Assembly (NCBI RefSeq): GCF_000384415.1
Contig: NZ_ARVU01000001.1
Location: 1,674,001 to 1,738,000, forward strand
Source: Cycloclasticus pugetii PS-1
GTDB lineage: Bacteria; Pseudomonadota; Gammaproteobacteria; Methylococcales; Cycloclasticaceae
DNA: 64,000 nucleotides
Direction of reading: 5' to 3'
Shown: piece after piece, positions 21,205-32,065 of the stretch
Layout of the letters: the number at the start of each line of letters is the position of its first letter
Position numbering within the stretch: the stretch's first letter is position 1
Notes under the pieces: model-generated
The model's database searches: none
The model's input: the letters and a program-made list of their open reading frames with translations, nothing else
What the model was told of the DNA's origin: nothing
Program-made: the position numbers and the translations under genes

Positions 21205-23844
21205 TTATAATTTGCGTTTAACTTCTATGCGCTCAAAAACTTCAATTTGATCGCCATCTTGTACGTCATTGTAGTTTTTCACACCAATACCACATTCCAT
21301 ACCCGACTTAACTTCCTGAACATCATCTTTAAAGCGCCTTAATGACTCAAGCTGTCCTTCATAGATAACAACATTGTCACGTAACACACGAATAGGTAAA
21401 TCCCTCTTAACGTAACCTTCTGTCACCATACAGCCTGCAATTGCGCCTAATTTAGGTGATTTAAATACGTCTCGTACGTTTGCAATCCCCACAATTTGCT
21501 CTTTAATGTCTGGAGCTAATAGGCCTGACAATGCATCACGTACATCATCAATCACATCATAAATAATACTGTAATAACGAACCGATACACCTCGGTTTTC
21601 AATCATACGCCTTGCACTTGCATCGGCACGTGTATTGAAGCCGATAATTAGCGCATCTGACGCAGCAGCAAGGTTAACATCACTTTCATTAATACCGCCA
21701 ACACCTGCGGCCACAATTGAAACCTTCACTTCATCTGTTGAAAGATTTGTTAGTGATGATTTAAGTGCCTCTAAACTACCATGTACATCTGTTTTAAGCA
21801 GCACATTAAGTGTAGCGCTATCCCCATCTTCCATTTGTGAGAATGCTTGCTCTAGTTTCGCTGCTTGCTGTTTTGCTTGCCTTGCTTGTTTCGATTTATT
21901 TTGGCGGAATTCCGCAATTTCACGTGCTTTTCGCTCGCTTGGTGCAGCATATACTTCAACGCCAGCTTCAGTTGCACTTGAAAGACCCAGCACTTCAACA
22001 GGTACCGCTGGCGTTGCTGATTTCACTGCTTTAGCATGTTCATCAAACATCGCCTTAACTCGACCATGCGCTTCACCAGCAACTAAATAGTCCCCCATAT
22101 TCAAGGTGCCTTTTTGCACAAGAATAGTTGCCACTGGGCCTCGGCCCTTATCGAGTCGTGACTCAATTACAACGCCTGTAGCTGCCACATCAACTGGTGC
22201 AGACAACTCTAATAATTCAGCTTGTAGCGCAATTGCTTCAAGTAACTCATCAACACCGTCGCCTTTTAATGCTGAAATATTAACAAATTGCGTATCACCA
22301 CCCCAATCTTCAGGTGTCACCTCAAGTTGAGACAACTCATTCCTTACTCGATCAGGCTGCGCCCCTTCTTTGTCCATCTTATTAACAGCAACAATCATCG
22401 GGACACCCGCTGCTCGCGCATGCTCAACGGCTTCTTTTGTTTGCGGCATCACTCCATCATCGGCAGCAACCACTAAAATAACTAAATCGGTTATTTGCGC
22501 ACCCCGTGCACGCATTGCAGTAAACGCGGCATGCCCAGGTGTATCAATGAAAGTCACCATGCTATCGCCTTGTTTAACTCGATAAGCACCAATATGCTGA
22601 GTAATACCACCTGATTCACCCGCTGCTACACGACTTTCGCGAATATAATCTAATAGCGATGTTTTACCATGATCTACGTGCCCCATAATCGTCACGACTG
22701 GGCCACGCGGCTCTTCTTTACCGTCTTTTTCTATGACATCTGCTAATAACTCAGCCTGGATGTCTTCATCGCTGCGTAAAACAACCTTATGACCCATTTC
22801 TTCAACGACAATTACCGCTGTTTCCTGGTCTAATGGTTGATTGATGGTAGCCATAGTGCCTAAGCCCATCAATGTTTTAATAACTTCTCCTGCTTTCACA
22901 TTCATGCGCTGAGCAAGGTCAGAGACAATAATGCTTTCAGGAATTTCTACACTATAAACAATACTTTTTGTTGGTACTTCAAAGCCGTGCTTACCATCGG
23001 ATTCTAGTCGTATATCACGTGTCTTACCGCCACCTTTCTTTTTATTTCGACGTGGTTTCTTGTCTACGTGCAAGATGCCTCCACCGAACTTAGAGCCCGC
23101 CTTCTTCTTGTCTGTCCTGCGGCCCAGTTCTTTTGCTTTTTTAGCGTCAGCTTCTGCCTTCACTCTGGCCATAATCTCAGGTGAGGCTATTTTAATCTTA
23201 GGCTCCTCAACTGGCTCACTTTTTGGTTCTGGTTCTGGCTGCGGCTCTGGTTTTTGCTTTGCTTCTAACTCAGCACGCTTAGCCGCCTCTTCTGCTTCAG
23301 CCGCTGCTTTTTTTGCAGCTTCTTTAGCTTGTTCAGCTTCTAAAATTGCTTTTTCTTCAGCTAACTTAGCCTGTTTTTCAGCTTCAATTTTATCTAAGGC
23401 TTCTTGTTTTTTGCTCGCTCTTTCTTGTTCTTTTTCACGAGCGGCACCTTGTTCCTGCACTAAGTCTTGATGTGCTTGGGCCGCTCTTTTTGCTTCTTCA
23501 AGTTCATCAGAACTCAACCCCGTCGCAATTTCTTCAGCGGAGCGTCCAAGTGTTTTCTTTTTTCTAACCTCGATACTAACCGAACTTGCGCCACGGCCTT
23601 TTGCTTGCTTCAGCTCTGTGACGGTAGTTTTACGTTTAAGAGTCATCTTTTTTGGTGCGGAGATGTCTTTTTTAGCTTTCCCGTGACTCTCACGAAGATA
23701 TGTGAGTAATTTTACTTTATCGTCTTCACTAAGCGTTGAGGTTATTGTCTTACCTTTTACACCAGCATCTTTTAGTTGCTCCACTAGCTTTTCAGCGGAG
23801 GTACCAACTACTTTTGCTAAATGTTGAACTGTAATATCTGCCAT
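21205..23844 (-). CDS. infB: Translation initiation factor IF-2
   Basis: 879 residues, close to full-length E. coli IF2-1 (890). An N-terminal IF2 domain is followed by a long charged stretch of Ala/Glu/Lys repeats (about 100-260) with a Pro-Glu repeat near 200. Then the GTPase: [29 protein letters not shown] and NKMDKE. C-terminal domains end in [13 protein letters not shown] and bind fMet-tRNA. No internal start for a shorter form was established. It is in the operon between nusA and rbfA. Confidence 0.98.
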   Translation of the reverse strand: MADITVQHLAKVVGTSAEKLVEQLKDAGVKGKTITSTLSEDDKVKLLTYLRESHGKAKKDISAPKKMTLKRKTTVTELKQAKGRGASSVSIEVRKKKTLGRSAEEIATGLSSDELEEAKRAAQAHQDLVQEQGAAREKEQERASKKQEALDKIEAEKQAKLAEEKAILEAEQAKEAAKKAAAEAEEAAKRAELEAKQKPEPQPEPEPKSEPVEEPKIKIASPEIMARVKAEADAKKAKELGRRTDKKKAGSKFGGGILHVDKKPRRNKKKGGGKTRDIRLESDGKHGFEVPTKSIVYSVEIPESIIVSDLAQRMNVKAGEVIKTLMGLGTMATINQPLDQETAVIVVEEMGHKVVLRSDEDIQAELLADVIEKDGKEEPRGPVVTIMGHVDHGKTSLLDYIRESRVAAGESGGITQHIGAYRVKQGDSMVTFIDTPGHAAFTAMRARGAQITDLVILVVAADDGVMPQTKEAVEHARAAGVPMIVAVNKMDKEGAQPDRVRNELSQLEVTPEDWGGDTQFVNISALKGDGVDELLEAIALQAELLELSAPVDVAATGVVIESRLDKGRGPVATILVQKGTLNMGDYLVAGEAHGRVKAMFDEHAKAVKSATPAVPVEVLGLSSATEAGVEVYAAPSERKAREIAEFRQNKSKQARQAKQQAAKLEQAFSQMEDGDSATLNVLLKTDVHGSLEALKSSLTNLSTDEVKVSIVAAGVGGINESDVNLAAASDALIIGFNTRADASARRMIENRGVSVRYYSIIYDVIDDVRDALSGLLAPDIKEQIVGIANVRDVFKSPKLGAIAGCMVTEGYVKRDLPIRVLRDNVVIYEGQLESLRRFKDDVQEVKSGMECGIGVKNYNDVQDGDQIEVFERIEVKRKL

Positions 23845-23870
23845 ACTTCTTTCTCCAGAGAGTTTATTGC

Positions 23871-25373
23871 TTACTCAGCGAACCAAGGTTCACGTGCTTT
23901 CATAATTAATGTTGTCGCACGCTCTTCATCAATACTTGCTATTTCGAGTAGTTCATCGGTTGCTAAATTAGCTAAATCTTCCATTGTGACAATTTCTTTG
24001 CTCGCTAATTTAAAGGCTAACTCACGATCCATCCCTTCCATATTAAGAAGGTCTTTGGCTGGCTCATGTTCTTCTAAGACTTCTTCAGAAGCAATTGCTT
24101 TTATTAAGTAAGCATCCTTAGCACGTTGTTGCAGCTCTTCAGCAATATCTTCATCAAATTCTTCAATATCAGTTAGATCATCTAAATCTGCGAAATTTAT
24201 TTCTTCAATTGAGGTGTAACCCTCTTGCACTAAAATGAGTGCAACATCTTCATCAACATCAAGATCAAGCATTAATTGTTGAGCATAACCATCTGCTTCT
24301 GATGAATTTTGCTCATCTGCTTGCGTCTCGCTCATCACATTAAGCTTCCAGCCAGTTAACTCACTTGCCAAACGAACATTTTGTCCACCTCGACCAATTG
24401 CCTGCGAGAGACTATCGTCTTTAACTGACACATCCATGCTGTGCTTATCTTCGTCCACGACAATCGCAACCACTTCAGCTGGCGACATCGCATTAATCAC
24501 GAACTGCGCTTCGTTTTCATCCCAAAGAATAATATCTACACGTTCACCTGCCAGTTCATTTGATACTGCTTGAACTCGTGAACCACGCATCCCAACACAG
24601 GCACCCACAGGGTCTAGACGTTGGTCTCGTGTACGAACGGCTATTTTTGCTCTTGAACCTGGGTCACGCGCAGCCCCCAAAATTTCAATTAAACCGTCTC
24701 CTACTTCAGGCACTTCTAGTTTAAAAAGCGCTGTTAGTAATTCTGGTGCGCTTCTTGAAACCGTCAGCTGCGGACCACGTGTTACTTCTTCTACTGACTT
24801 TAAGTAACCACGAATCCTATCGCCTGTTCTAACGGGCTCCCTTGGAATCATTTCTTCACGTGGAATAATGGCATCCGCTGTCCCTTCTAGGTCTACAAAC
24901 ACATTACCACGCTCAATACGCTTAATAACGCCTGTGACCAGCTCGCCCACTTTATCTTTATAAAGTTCGTATACTTTTCTTCGTTCAGCTTCTCTAACTT
25001 TTTGAACAATCACTTGCTTTGCAGCCTGCGCACCAATTCGGCCAAAGTCAGCCGACTCAATTGGCTCTTCTATAAAGCTACCCACTTCTAAAGTTGGGTC
25101 TTTTTTCTGTGCATCTTCCAGTAGGATTTGAGCATCTGGGTTTTCTAAACCATTTTCAAACTCAGGGTCAGCTTCAACAACCTCCCATTGACGGAAAGAT
25201 TCATAATCCCCACTCACGCGATCAATAGCTACACGCACTGCAATGTCGTCACGGTATAGTTTTTTCGTTGCCATCTCTAAAGCAGCTTCAATTGCTTCAA
25301 AAAGAACACTACGATCAATTTCTTTTTCGTTAGAAACAACGTCTACAACCATTAAAATTTCTTTATTAGCCAT
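23871..25373 (-). CDS. nusA: Transcription termination/antitermination factor NusA
   Basis: 500 residues. N-terminal RNA-polymerase-binding domain, S1 domain ([15 protein letters not shown]), two KH domains ([17 protein letters not shown] and [22 protein letters not shown]) and two acidic C-terminal repeats, as in the E. coli protein (495). It acts in pausing, termination and rRNA antitermination. NusB is encoded at 27.6 kb. Two terminators lie between the tRNA and rimP at the head of this operon, so NusA may tune its own expression, as in E. coli. Confidence 0.98.
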   Translation of the reverse strand: MANKEILMVVDVVSNEKEIDRSVLFEAIEAALEMATKKLYRDDIAVRVAIDRVSGDYESFRQWEVVEADPEFENGLENPDAQILLEDAQKKDPTLEVGSFIEEPIESADFGRIGAQAAKQVIVQKVREAERRKVYELYKDKVGELVTGVIKRIERGNVFVDLEGTADAIIPREEMIPREPVRTGDRIRGYLKSVEEVTRGPQLTVSRSAPELLTALFKLEVPEVGDGLIEILGAARDPGSRAKIAVRTRDQRLDPVGACVGMRGSRVQAVSNELAGERVDIILWDENEAQFVINAMSPAEVVAIVVDEDKHSMDVSVKDDSLSQAIGRGGQNVRLASELTGWKLNVMSETQADEQNSSEADGYAQQLMLDLDVDEDVALILVQEGYTSIEEINFADLDDLTDIEEFDEDIAEELQQRAKDAYLIKAIASEEVLEEHEPAKDLLNMEGMDRELAFKLASKEIVTMEDLANLATDELLEIASIDEERATTLIMKAREPWFAE

Positions 25374-25393
25374 CTTTAACCCTGAAATATTTT

Positions 25394-25852
25394 TTAATAA
25401 TTAACTACTAGCCTAGCTTTCTTTATGAGAGAAAACGGAATTTCTATTTCCTCGTCATCAACATGTAAGTGCACTGTCTCACCTTTCACTTCTAGAATTT
25501 CGCCTGTAAACCGACGTTGCCCTTCAAGTGTTGATTGACGCAACTCCAATTTGACTGTTGATCCTTTAAAGCGTTCAAAATGAGCCAACTCAAACAATGG
25601 ACGCTCCAAACCAGGCGATGAAACTTCAAGCCTGTATTGTCCTGTTATTGGGTCTTCAACATCCATAATACCGCTAATTTGATGACTCACTTTAGAACAG
25701 TCATCCACCATAATTCCTTTTTCCGAATCGATATAAACCAATAAAGTCGCCGCCTTACCTTGCCCGGTAAACTCCGCACCAACAAACTCATAACCAAGCC
25801 CAGTAACTGCGGGCCTAATCAACTCTAATATTTTAGCGGGTGCTTGATTCAT
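25394..25852 (-). CDS. rimP: Ribosome maturation factor RimP
   Basis: 152 residues with family motifs GYEFVGAEF, LLVYIDSEKGIMVDDCSKVS and YRLEVSSPGLERPL. It binds the 30S subunit during assembly. It is the first protein gene after the initiator tRNA, 20 bases before nusA, in the conserved metY-rimP-nusA-infB order. Confidence 0.97.
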   Translation of the reverse strand: MNQAPAKILELIRPAVTGLGYEFVGAEFTGQGKAATLLVYIDSEKGIMVDDCSKVSHQISGIMDVEDPITGQYRLEVSSPGLERPLFELAHFERFKGSTVKLELRQSTLEGQRRFTGEILEVKGETVHLHVDDEEIEIPFSLIKKARLVVNY

Positions 25853-25869
25853 CTCTATCCATCACGTAC

Positions 25870-25888
25870 AAAAAAAGGGCCAAAGCCC
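25870..25888 (-). terminator. Terminator or attenuator in the rimP leader
   Basis: Reverse strand: stem GGGC, loop TTTG, stem GCCC, then seven T. It lies only 18 bases before the rimP start codon, so it would control entry into rimP-nusA-infB rather than end a gene. The stem is short but GC-rich. Confidence 0.6.
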
Positions 25889-25952
25889 CATTCAACACTT
25901 TAATTTTTGCCTTAAATCTTTTAGTCTTATTTAGATTCATAAGGGGCCAAAC

Positions 25953-25973
25953 AAAAATACCCCAAATGGGGTA
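25953..25973 (-). terminator. Terminator after initiator tRNA
   Basis: Reverse strand: perfect stem TACCCC/GGGGTA with loop ATTT, then five T, starting 13 bases after the tRNA 3' end. It is the first of two hairpins between the tRNA and rimP. Confidence 0.8.
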
Positions 25974-25985
25974 CCGTATATTCAT

Positions 25986-26062
<77 letters not shown>

Positions 26063-26147
26063 TCCATTTAAGAGAAGAATAATACTGGATTTAGCTTTCT
26101 TTTACAATCACTATTAACGTTTTATTTACTGTTTTTAATTCTTCGTT

Positions 26148-26633
26148 TTAAAGCAAGCCTGTTAATACGTATAAACAGCCGGCAGACATCAGCCCTGCCA
26201 ATAGATCATCGACCATAATACCGAGGCCACCTTTTACTTTTGTATCTAACCAATTAATGGGCCAGGGTTTCGCAATATCAAATAGACGAAATAAAACAAA
26301 CCCCAGTATTACGTTTTGCCAACTAAACGCCACCCAATACATTGTTAGTAAATAACCAGCAATTTCATCCCAGACAATACCACCATGATCATGCACACCA
26401 ATATCATCCGCCGCCTTACCACATATCCACACACCTGAAACAACGACCAATATCAACGCCGCTGCATAACCATTTTCAAAAAACTTGATTAGTACATAAT
26501 AAAAAGGAATCGCCACTAATGTTCCCATCGTGCCGGGTGCTTTTTTAGATAACCCAGAACCAAACCCAAAAGCCAACATTTGCACAGGGTTAGCTAATAA
26601 TTGTTTAAATGACGGGGTTTTATCAGCTCGCAA
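26148..26633 (-). CDS. pgpA: Phosphatidylglycerophosphatase A
   Basis: 161 residues, an inner-membrane protein. Family motifs: FGFGSGLSKKAPGTMGTLVAIP at the N-terminus (read as FGFGSG and KAPGTMGT), VWDEIAGYL in the middle, FRLFDIAKPWPI, and a late GIMVDDLLAG that supplies acidic residues. It removes the phosphate from phosphatidylglycerol phosphate made by PgsA. Its start overlaps the thiL end by 11 bases. Confidence 0.95.
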   Translation of the reverse strand: MRADKTPSFKQLLANPVQMLAFGFGSGLSKKAPGTMGTLVAIPFYYVLIKFFENGYAAALILVVVSGVWICGKAADDIGVHDHGGIVWDEIAGYLLTMYWVAFSWQNVILGFVLFRLFDIAKPWPINWLDTKVKGGLGIMVDDLLAGLMSAGCLYVLTGLL

Positions 26634-27579
26634 AATGATCGTACCCCTTATTAAGCGTAAATATTTTTCCGTTTTTCACTTCGACTCTCAAGCCCGCCTC
26701 TTTCTCAATAACACCAATTTTTGTAATGTCATACTTATGTAATTTACTTAATTCATCAGCATTTAGGTTCGAGGGTAATGTAAAGCATAACTCATAATCA
26801 TCACCTGTCGAATAAGGCCATAAATCGTCACTCAGCTTACTTGCATGTTGGCGAACGGACTCAGTCACAGGTAAGCACTCATCCCATACGCTTGCCCCAA
26901 CACCGCTTGCTTTAAGTAGGTGACTCAAATCTGCAGACAAGCCATCTGAAACATCAATACAAGATGTCGCTACATTGAGCAGCTCGCGCCCTAATGCCAC
27001 TTGAGGATTTGGCTTTAAATATGAACCCAGTTCTGAGTCCATCATGTTGAGATAACCCTGGCGGGCTTTTTCTAAGCCTAAGCCGGCGCTACCAATATGA
27101 CCGGACACATAAATATCATCACCAACGTTTGCGCCTGAACGCATCAATCGTTGCTGTTTAGGTAATAGACCCATCACATTCACTGTAATAGAAAGGGGGC
27201 CTCGAGTAGTATCACCGCCTATTAACTGTAACGAATATCGATCAGCCAATTCAAAAAAACCTTTTGCAAACGATGCAAGCCAAGCTTTATCTATTGCTGG
27301 TAGTGTAATCGCTAACGAGGCCCATGCTGGGGATGCCCCCATCGCGGCTAAATCACTTAGATTAACAGCCAGCACTTTATGCCCTAACAATTCTGGTTCA
27401 CTATTCGCTAAGAAATGTACATTTTCAACCAGCGTATCCGTGCTAACAGCTATTTGTTTATGGCTAGGCACATCGATTACAGCGCAATCATCCCCGATAC
27501 CTAGCACTAAGGATTCGTTAGGGCCACCTGCTCTTGAGGCAAAGAACTCTTCAATAATCGAAAACTCGGGGGACGACAT
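26623..27579 (-). CDS. thiL: Thiamine-monophosphate kinase
   Basis: 318 residues with GIGDDCAVI near residue 26, STDTLVENVHF (metal and substrate binding), GGDTTRGPLSITV and SCIDVSDGLSADL. It phosphorylates thiamine monophosphate to the active diphosphate. It lies in the nusB-thiL-pgpA order, 9 bases after nusB. Confidence 0.96.
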   Translation of the reverse strand: MSSPEFSIIEEFFASRAGGPNESLVLGIGDDCAVIDVPSHKQIAVSTDTLVENVHFLANSEPELLGHKVLAVNLSDLAAMGASPAWASLAITLPAIDKAWLASFAKGFFELADRYSLQLIGGDTTRGPLSITVNVMGLLPKQQRLMRSGANVGDDIYVSGHIGSAGLGLEKARQGYLNMMDSELGSYLKPNPQVALGRELLNVATSCIDVSDGLSADLSHLLKASGVGASVWDECLPVTESVRQHASKLSDDLWPYSTGDDYELCFTLPSNLNADELSKLHKYDITKIGVIEKEAGLRVEVKNGKIFTLNKGYDHFAS

Positions 27580-27588
27580 CTTGCAAGG

Positions 27589-28038
27589 TTAACCGGTTTT
27601 TTTCTTGCCTTTTGATTTTGCGTTTATTTCAACGGCTCGACTTTTTTGCGCTAATTTGTCCATGATGCTATTTACATAAGCATGACTTTTTTCAGAACCA
27701 AATTTTTTCGCCAAGTTTATCGACTCATTAATAGCCACTCGGTACGGTACTTCTGGCTTGTAAAATAGCTCATATGCACCCAAGCGTAAAACAGCCTTTT
27801 CAATGGGATCAATCTTTTCTAAATTTCGCGTAGTGAACTCACTAATTGCTTCGTCTAACTCACCCAGTTTATCAACGACACCGATCAATAGGTGCTCAAA
27901 ATAGGCTGTTTGATATTTAGGCGTTTCTGAGTCTTCTTCAAATTGTTTACAAATTTCATTAAGGTTTTGACCCGTAATTTGCCACTGATACAAAGCTTGT
28001 AACGCGACTAATCTTGCATTGCTTTTTGGTGAACTCAT
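27589..28038 (-). CDS. nusB: Transcription antitermination protein NusB
   Basis: 149 residues, all-helical. Motifs [29 protein letters not shown] and [23 protein letters not shown] (read in parts) are typical. With NusE (S10) it binds boxA RNA for rRNA antitermination. Its start overlaps the ribH stop by 4 bases, so the two are translationally coupled. Confidence 0.97.
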   Translation of the reverse strand: MSSPKSNARLVALQALYQWQITGQNLNEICKQFEEDSETPKYQTAYFEHLLIGVVDKLGELDEAISEFTTRNLEKIDPIEKAVLRLGAYELFYKPEVPYRVAINESINLAKKFGSEKSHAYVNSIMDKLAQKSRAVEINAKSKGKKKTG

Positions 28039-28514
28039 TCGGCGTCTATCACCTTAAGCACATTAACCATTTCAATGGCCGCAAGGGCCGCTTCTGCCCC
28101 TTTATTTCCAGCCTTTGTGCCCGCACGTTCTATCGCTTGCTCGATAGAGTCAACTGTTAACACACCAAACGTAACAGGGATATTCGCTTGCAATGACACA
28201 GTGGCTAGGCCTTTGGTGACCTCGGCTGAAACATATTCAAAATGTGGCGTACCACCGCGAATAACCGCGCCCAAACCAATGATTGCATCGTAATTTTGCT
28301 TCGCTGCTAGACGTTGCGCTGCCAAGGGCATTTCAAATGCGCCAGGTACTTTGACAATATCAATGTTTTTAATATCCGCACCATGTCGGACTAATGTATC
28401 AATTGCACCGCCTTCTAGTTGGTCAACAATAAAACTATTAAAACGCCCCACCAATAAGCAGAAACGTGCATCACGCACGACCATATTCCCTTCTATTACC
28501 TTTGCATCTGACAT
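28035..28514 (-). CDS. ribH: 6,7-dimethyl-8-ribityllumazine synthase
   Basis: 159 residues. Motifs: [47 protein letters not shown] (catalytic His in this region) and [18 protein letters not shown]. It condenses the ribB and ribD pathway products and forms large capsids in many bacteria. It is followed by nusB with overlap, and ribBA lies 100 bases upstream. Confidence 0.97.
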   Translation of the reverse strand: MSDAKVIEGNMVVRDARFCLLVGRFNSFIVDQLEGGAIDTLVRHGADIKNIDIVKVPGAFEMPLAAQRLAAKQNYDAIIGLGAVIRGGTPHFEYVSAEVTKGLATVSLQANIPVTFGVLTVDSIEQAIERAGTKAGNKGAEAALAAIEMVNVLKVIDAE

Positions 28515-28614
28515 ATAAAACCCTTGTTATGTGTACGTATAAACTTAAATTTAAAGAACCATTTGTATCGTTCGAAAAGCGCTTAAGCTGCTGCACTCTT
28601 CATTTATCAGCAAC

Positions 28615-29718
28615 TTAATCTAATGGCACATGCTCAACAATCTCAATATCAAAACCAGTCAGTCCTGAATATTTCGTTGGCGTACCAAGCAATTTTAAGT
28701 TTTTAATACCGAGCGCTGTTAAAATTTGACAACCTACACCCACTTCTCTTGAGTCAACCAAGGGTTGTGGCGCCAAATTAGACACCCCTTTTTCTTTTAA
28801 TTCTTGCTCGTGAATAAACTCAACAATCGATTGATTATCTTCTTTATTACGAATTAAAATCAACGCACCTCGCCCTTCAGCAACAATCTTTTGCATCGCA
28901 CTTGGCAAGGGGTAGTGATCACTCTCTTTCGCGTGTAATAAGTCGGCTAATGTGCTTTTTGCATTAATTCGAACCATTACTGGCTCATCTGTGTTGACAT
29001 CACCATACGTTAAGGCCAAATGCAGCTTATTATCTATTTCATCTTGAAAAGCATGAAGTCTGAAATCACCGTATTTAGTCGGATAATGGCAACTACTGAC
29101 AAGCTCTATCGTTTTTTCATTTTGTATACGGTAATGAATTAAGTCGGCAATCGTCCCCATTTTTAATTCATGTTTTTCAGCAAAAACGCTCAAATCTGCT
29201 CGCCTCGCCATCGTGCCATCATCATTTAATATTTCCACAATAACAGCAGCAGGCTCTGCACCTGCCAGACGCGCAAGGTCACAGCCAGCTTCAGTATGCC
29301 CTGTACGATTTAAAACCCCACCCGGTTGCGCCATCAGCGGGAAAATATGCCCCGGCTGAACCACATCGGTTGGCTTTGCAGTTGGATTAACCGCGGCTAA
29401 AATAGTTTTTGCACGATCAGCCGCTGAAATACCGGTAGTTACGCCTTCGGCCGCTTCAATTGACACCGTGAAATTGGTTGAGTAGGCTGCTTGATTATCA
29501 TTAACCATTAACGGCAACCTTAATTGCTGGCAACGCTCACGCGTTAACGTTAAGCAAATCAAACCGCGGCCATAACTCGCCATAAAGTTAATGTCTTGCG
29601 GGCGCACATGCTCAGCAATCATTAGCAAGTCACCTTCATTTTCACGATCTTCATCGTCCATTATGATGACAATTTTGCCTTGCTTTAGGTCATCAATAAT
29701 TTCTTGAGTCGTATTCAT
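28615..29718 (-). CDS. ribBA: 3,4-dihydroxy-2-butanone-4-phosphate synthase with degenerate GTP cyclohydrolase II-like domain
   Basis: 367 residues. The N-terminal half is an intact Rib[14 protein letters not shown] near residue 21, and [17 protein letters not shown] with the expected acidic and His residues near 140. The C-terminal half has the RibA fold, but the GTP cyclohydrolase zinc site is missing: the stretch [15 protein letters not shown] carries none of the three cysteines found where E. coli RibA has CLTGD...RCDC. It is therefore probably a monofunctional RibB, and a true RibA must be encoded elsewhere. Confidence 0.9.
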   Translation of the reverse strand: MNTTQEIIDDLKQGKIVIIMDDEDRENEGDLLMIAEHVRPQDINFMASYGRGLICLTLTRERCQQLRLPLMVNDNQAAYSTNFTVSIEAAEGVTTGISAADRAKTILAAVNPTAKPTDVVQPGHIFPLMAQPGGVLNRTGHTEAGCDLARLAGAEPAAVIVEILNDDGTMARRADLSVFAEKHELKMGTIADLIHYRIQNEKTIELVSSCHYPTKYGDFRLHAFQDEIDNKLHLALTYGDVNTDEPVMVRINAKSTLADLLHAKESDHYPLPSAMQKIVAEGRGALILIRNKEDNQSIVEFIHEQELKEKGVSNLAPQPLVDSREVGVGCQILTALGIKNLKLLGTPTKYSGLTGFDIEIVEHVPLD

Positions 29719-29779
29719 AAGTATTTTTAGTTGGTCAGTGGCACGTATTGTAGCCGATTCAACTCAGTTTCTTTTCAGA

Positions 29780-30433
29780 TTATTTAACAAAGCCACTGCT
29801 TTCAAGTAATTTTTTATAATCAACTGATGACGAATTCTTTGCATCCCCCATCATTAAGCGCTCTAAGTAACGCGCAATAACGTCTACTTCAAGATTCACT
29901 GAATCGCCAATTGTTCGCAGGCCTAATGTTGTCATCTCTAACGTGTGCGGCACAATATTAACGGAAAACGAAGAATCATCCACGCTATTCACCGTTAAGC
30001 TAATACCATCAATACAAATGGAGCCTTTTTGCGCAACATAACGAGCTAATTGTTTAGGCATACTAAAACGAAAACGGACTGAACGTGCATCGGTTTTGCG
30101 CTCAAGCACCTGCCCAACCCCATCAACGTGGCCACTAACCATATGCCCACCTAAGCGAGTGTGTGCTTGCAACGCACATTCTAAATTAACCGCCGTACCG
30201 ACTGTTAGTGCCCCCATCGTTGTTGCCGATAATGTTTCATTTGAAACATCCGCAACAAACTGGCCTGCCGCCAATTCAATGGCCGTTAAACAGACACCAT
30301 TAACAGCAATACTGTCACCAAGCTGTGCATCACTCAAATCTAAATGAGCTGTAGCAACCGTCAAACGCACATCACCTTGCTGTTGCTCAATACGCTTAAT
30401 TTCACCGACTGCTTCGATAATTCCAGTAAACAT
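29780..30433 (-). CDS. ribE: Riboflavin synthase alpha chain
   Basis: 217 residues made of two similar lumazine-binding barrels. The first starts MFTGIIEAVGEI and contains SIAVNGVCLTA; the second contains SICIDGISLTVNSV. It turns two lumazines into riboflavin and the RibD-pathway intermediate. It starts directly after ribD. About 60 bases separate its end from ribBA. Confidence 0.97.
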   Translation of the reverse strand: MFTGIIEAVGEIKRIEQQQGDVRLTVATAHLDLSDAQLGDSIAVNGVCLTAIELAAGQFVADVSNETLSATTMGALTVGTAVNLECALQAHTRLGGHMVSGHVDGVGQVLERKTDARSVRFRFSMPKQLARYVAQKGSICIDGISLTVNSVDDSSFSVNIVPHTLEMTTLGLRTIGDSVNLEVDVIARYLERLMMGDAKNSSSVDYKKLLESSGFVK

Positions 30434-31546
30434 TTAGCCTTCCCTTTTAACCCGATAAGTTAATTTAATATCGTTATCAAGCTCATGCATACCCACATAG
30501 TGTAGTTGAACTCTATCTGACAACGTTGATACTTGAGGCATAGAAAAAGCACCTCTTGCATCCGACCCTAAGGCACTTGGCGCCATATAAATGATTAACT
30601 CATCAATAATACCTGCTTGCAACAGTGCACCATTTAACAATGCACCGGCTTCAACCATTACACTATTAATAGCCTGCGACCTTAGCCACTCATGAACGGC
30701 GTATAAATCAACTTGTCCCTGAGCATCGGCAGCAATCACCTGCACAGTACAGCCAGCTTGCTGCAAAGCCGTCATAGCGTCTTGATTATTACTACAGGTT
30801 AAAATAGTGACCTTAACGTTCGACTTAAAAATACGAGCATTCACTGGGGTTTTTAACTGCGAATCTAGAATAACTCGATGCGGTTGCTCTACCGCTATAT
30901 GCTCCAAACCATCTCTCGCTGTTAACTGGGGGTCATCAGCAAGGATTGTTCCTACCCCTGTTAAGACAATATCACTTTCAGCACGTAGCTGATGTACATC
31001 CTTTCTCGCCGCTGCTCCTGTTATCCATTGGCTTTCGCCCGATGCCATCGCTGTTTTACCGTCCAGACTCATTGCCACTTTACTAAAAATATACGGCTGG
31101 CCTGTAGTCATCCTATGATAGAACGCTTGATTTAGCGCTATTGCTTGCTCTTCAAACAAGCCAACAGCCACCTCAATACCTGCAGCCTGAAGTTTAGCAA
31201 CACCTTGCCCGGACACAATAGGATTAGGGTCTTGCATAGCAATAACCACGCGAGATACCCCCGCGTTAATTAAACCATCAGCACACGGTGGTGTTCTGCC
31301 ATGGTGGCTGCAAGGCTCTAATGTCACATACGCAGTTGCACCTTTCGCTGCTGCAGCAGCACTCTGTAACGCATATACTTCAGCATGTGGTTCGCCAGCT
31401 TTTTTATGCCAACCTTCAGCAATAACGTGCCCCTCGTCAACAATAACACAGCCGACACAAGGGTTTGGTTTTGTGCTGTACCTACCAAGCGCCGCCAGTT
31501 CTAGCGCTCGGTTCATATGGCGTTGATCATTAGACGTAAACGTCAT
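30434..31546 (-). CDS. ribD: Riboflavin biosynthesis deaminase/reductase RibD
   Basis: 370 residues. N-terminal deaminase with the zinc site HAE (in GEPHAEVYAL) and PCSHHGRTPPC; C-terminal reductase starting near PYIFSKVAMSLDGK with VEAGALLNGALLQAG near 307. It does the second and third steps after GTP cyclohydrolase. It lies 9 bases after nrdR and directly before ribE. Confidence 0.97.
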   Translation of the reverse strand: MTFTSNDQRHMNRALELAALGRYSTKPNPCVGCVIVDEGHVIAEGWHKKAGEPHAEVYALQSAAAAAKGATAYVTLEPCSHHGRTPPCADGLINAGVSRVVIAMQDPNPIVSGQGVAKLQAAGIEVAVGLFEEQAIALNQAFYHRMTTGQPYIFSKVAMSLDGKTAMASGESQWITGAAARKDVHQLRAESDIVLTGVGTILADDPQLTARDGLEHIAVEQPHRVILDSQLKTPVNARIFKSNVKVTILTCSNNQDAMTALQQAGCTVQVIAADAQGQVDLYAVHEWLRSQAINSVMVEAGALLNGALLQAGIIDELIIYMAPSALGSDARGAFSMPQVSTLSDRVQLHYVGMHELDNDIKLTYRVKREG

Positions 31547-31555
31547 AGCATCATA

Positions 31556-32053
31556 TTATTTTTTGCTAACAACGGCTGATAACATCAGCTGTTCGCTTTT
31601 ATCTTCTTTTTCAAGCTCATCAATTACTTTTCTAAATTCATTGATGTCTTCAAAACTTTTATACACAGACGCGAAACGAACATAAGCAACATGGTCTAGG
31701 TTTCCTAGTTCTTCCATCACCAGCTCACCAATTTTCATCGAGGGGACTTCGCGCTCGCCCAGTGACAGCAAGCTTTTTTTGATGCGACTCAAAGCAGCAT
31801 CAATATCTTCGCTGCTAACAGGCCGTTTCTCTAACGCACGCAATACCCCGACACTAAGCTTTTCTTCCCAAAAGGGCTCGCGAACACCATTACTCTTCAC
31901 TACCCTCGGCAGATTCAGCTCGGCTGTCTCAAAGGTGGTAAACCGCTCTTTACATGCTTGGCATTCACGACGCCTACGCACACTATCCCCTTCACCCGCT
32001 AAGCGCGAGTCAATAACACGTGTATCACTGTCATTACAAAAGGGGCATTGCAT
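31556..32053 (-). CDS. nrdR: Transcriptional repressor NrdR
   Basis: 165 residues. An N-terminal zinc ribbon (CPFC at 3-6, CQAC at 32-35) is followed by the ATP-cone domain ([24 protein letters not shown] in parts). With dATP bound it represses ribonucleotide reductase genes. No reductase gene or NrdR-box pair was identified in this window. It is between glyA and ribD, the usual place. Confidence 0.97.
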   Translation of the reverse strand: MQCPFCNDSDTRVIDSRLAGEGDSVRRRRECQACKERFTTFETAELNLPRVVKSNGVREPFWEEKLSVGVLRALEKRPVSSEDIDAALSRIKKSLLSLGEREVPSMKIGELVMEELGNLDHVAYVRFASVYKSFEDINEFRKVIDELEKEDKSEQLMLSAVVSKK

Positions 32054-32065
32054 ATGGCTTAAACC

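Noticed and set aside
21635-23709. Several long forward frames opposite infB
   Set aside because: They are low-complexity shadows (Ser/Ala-rich) of the repetitive infB coding sequence.
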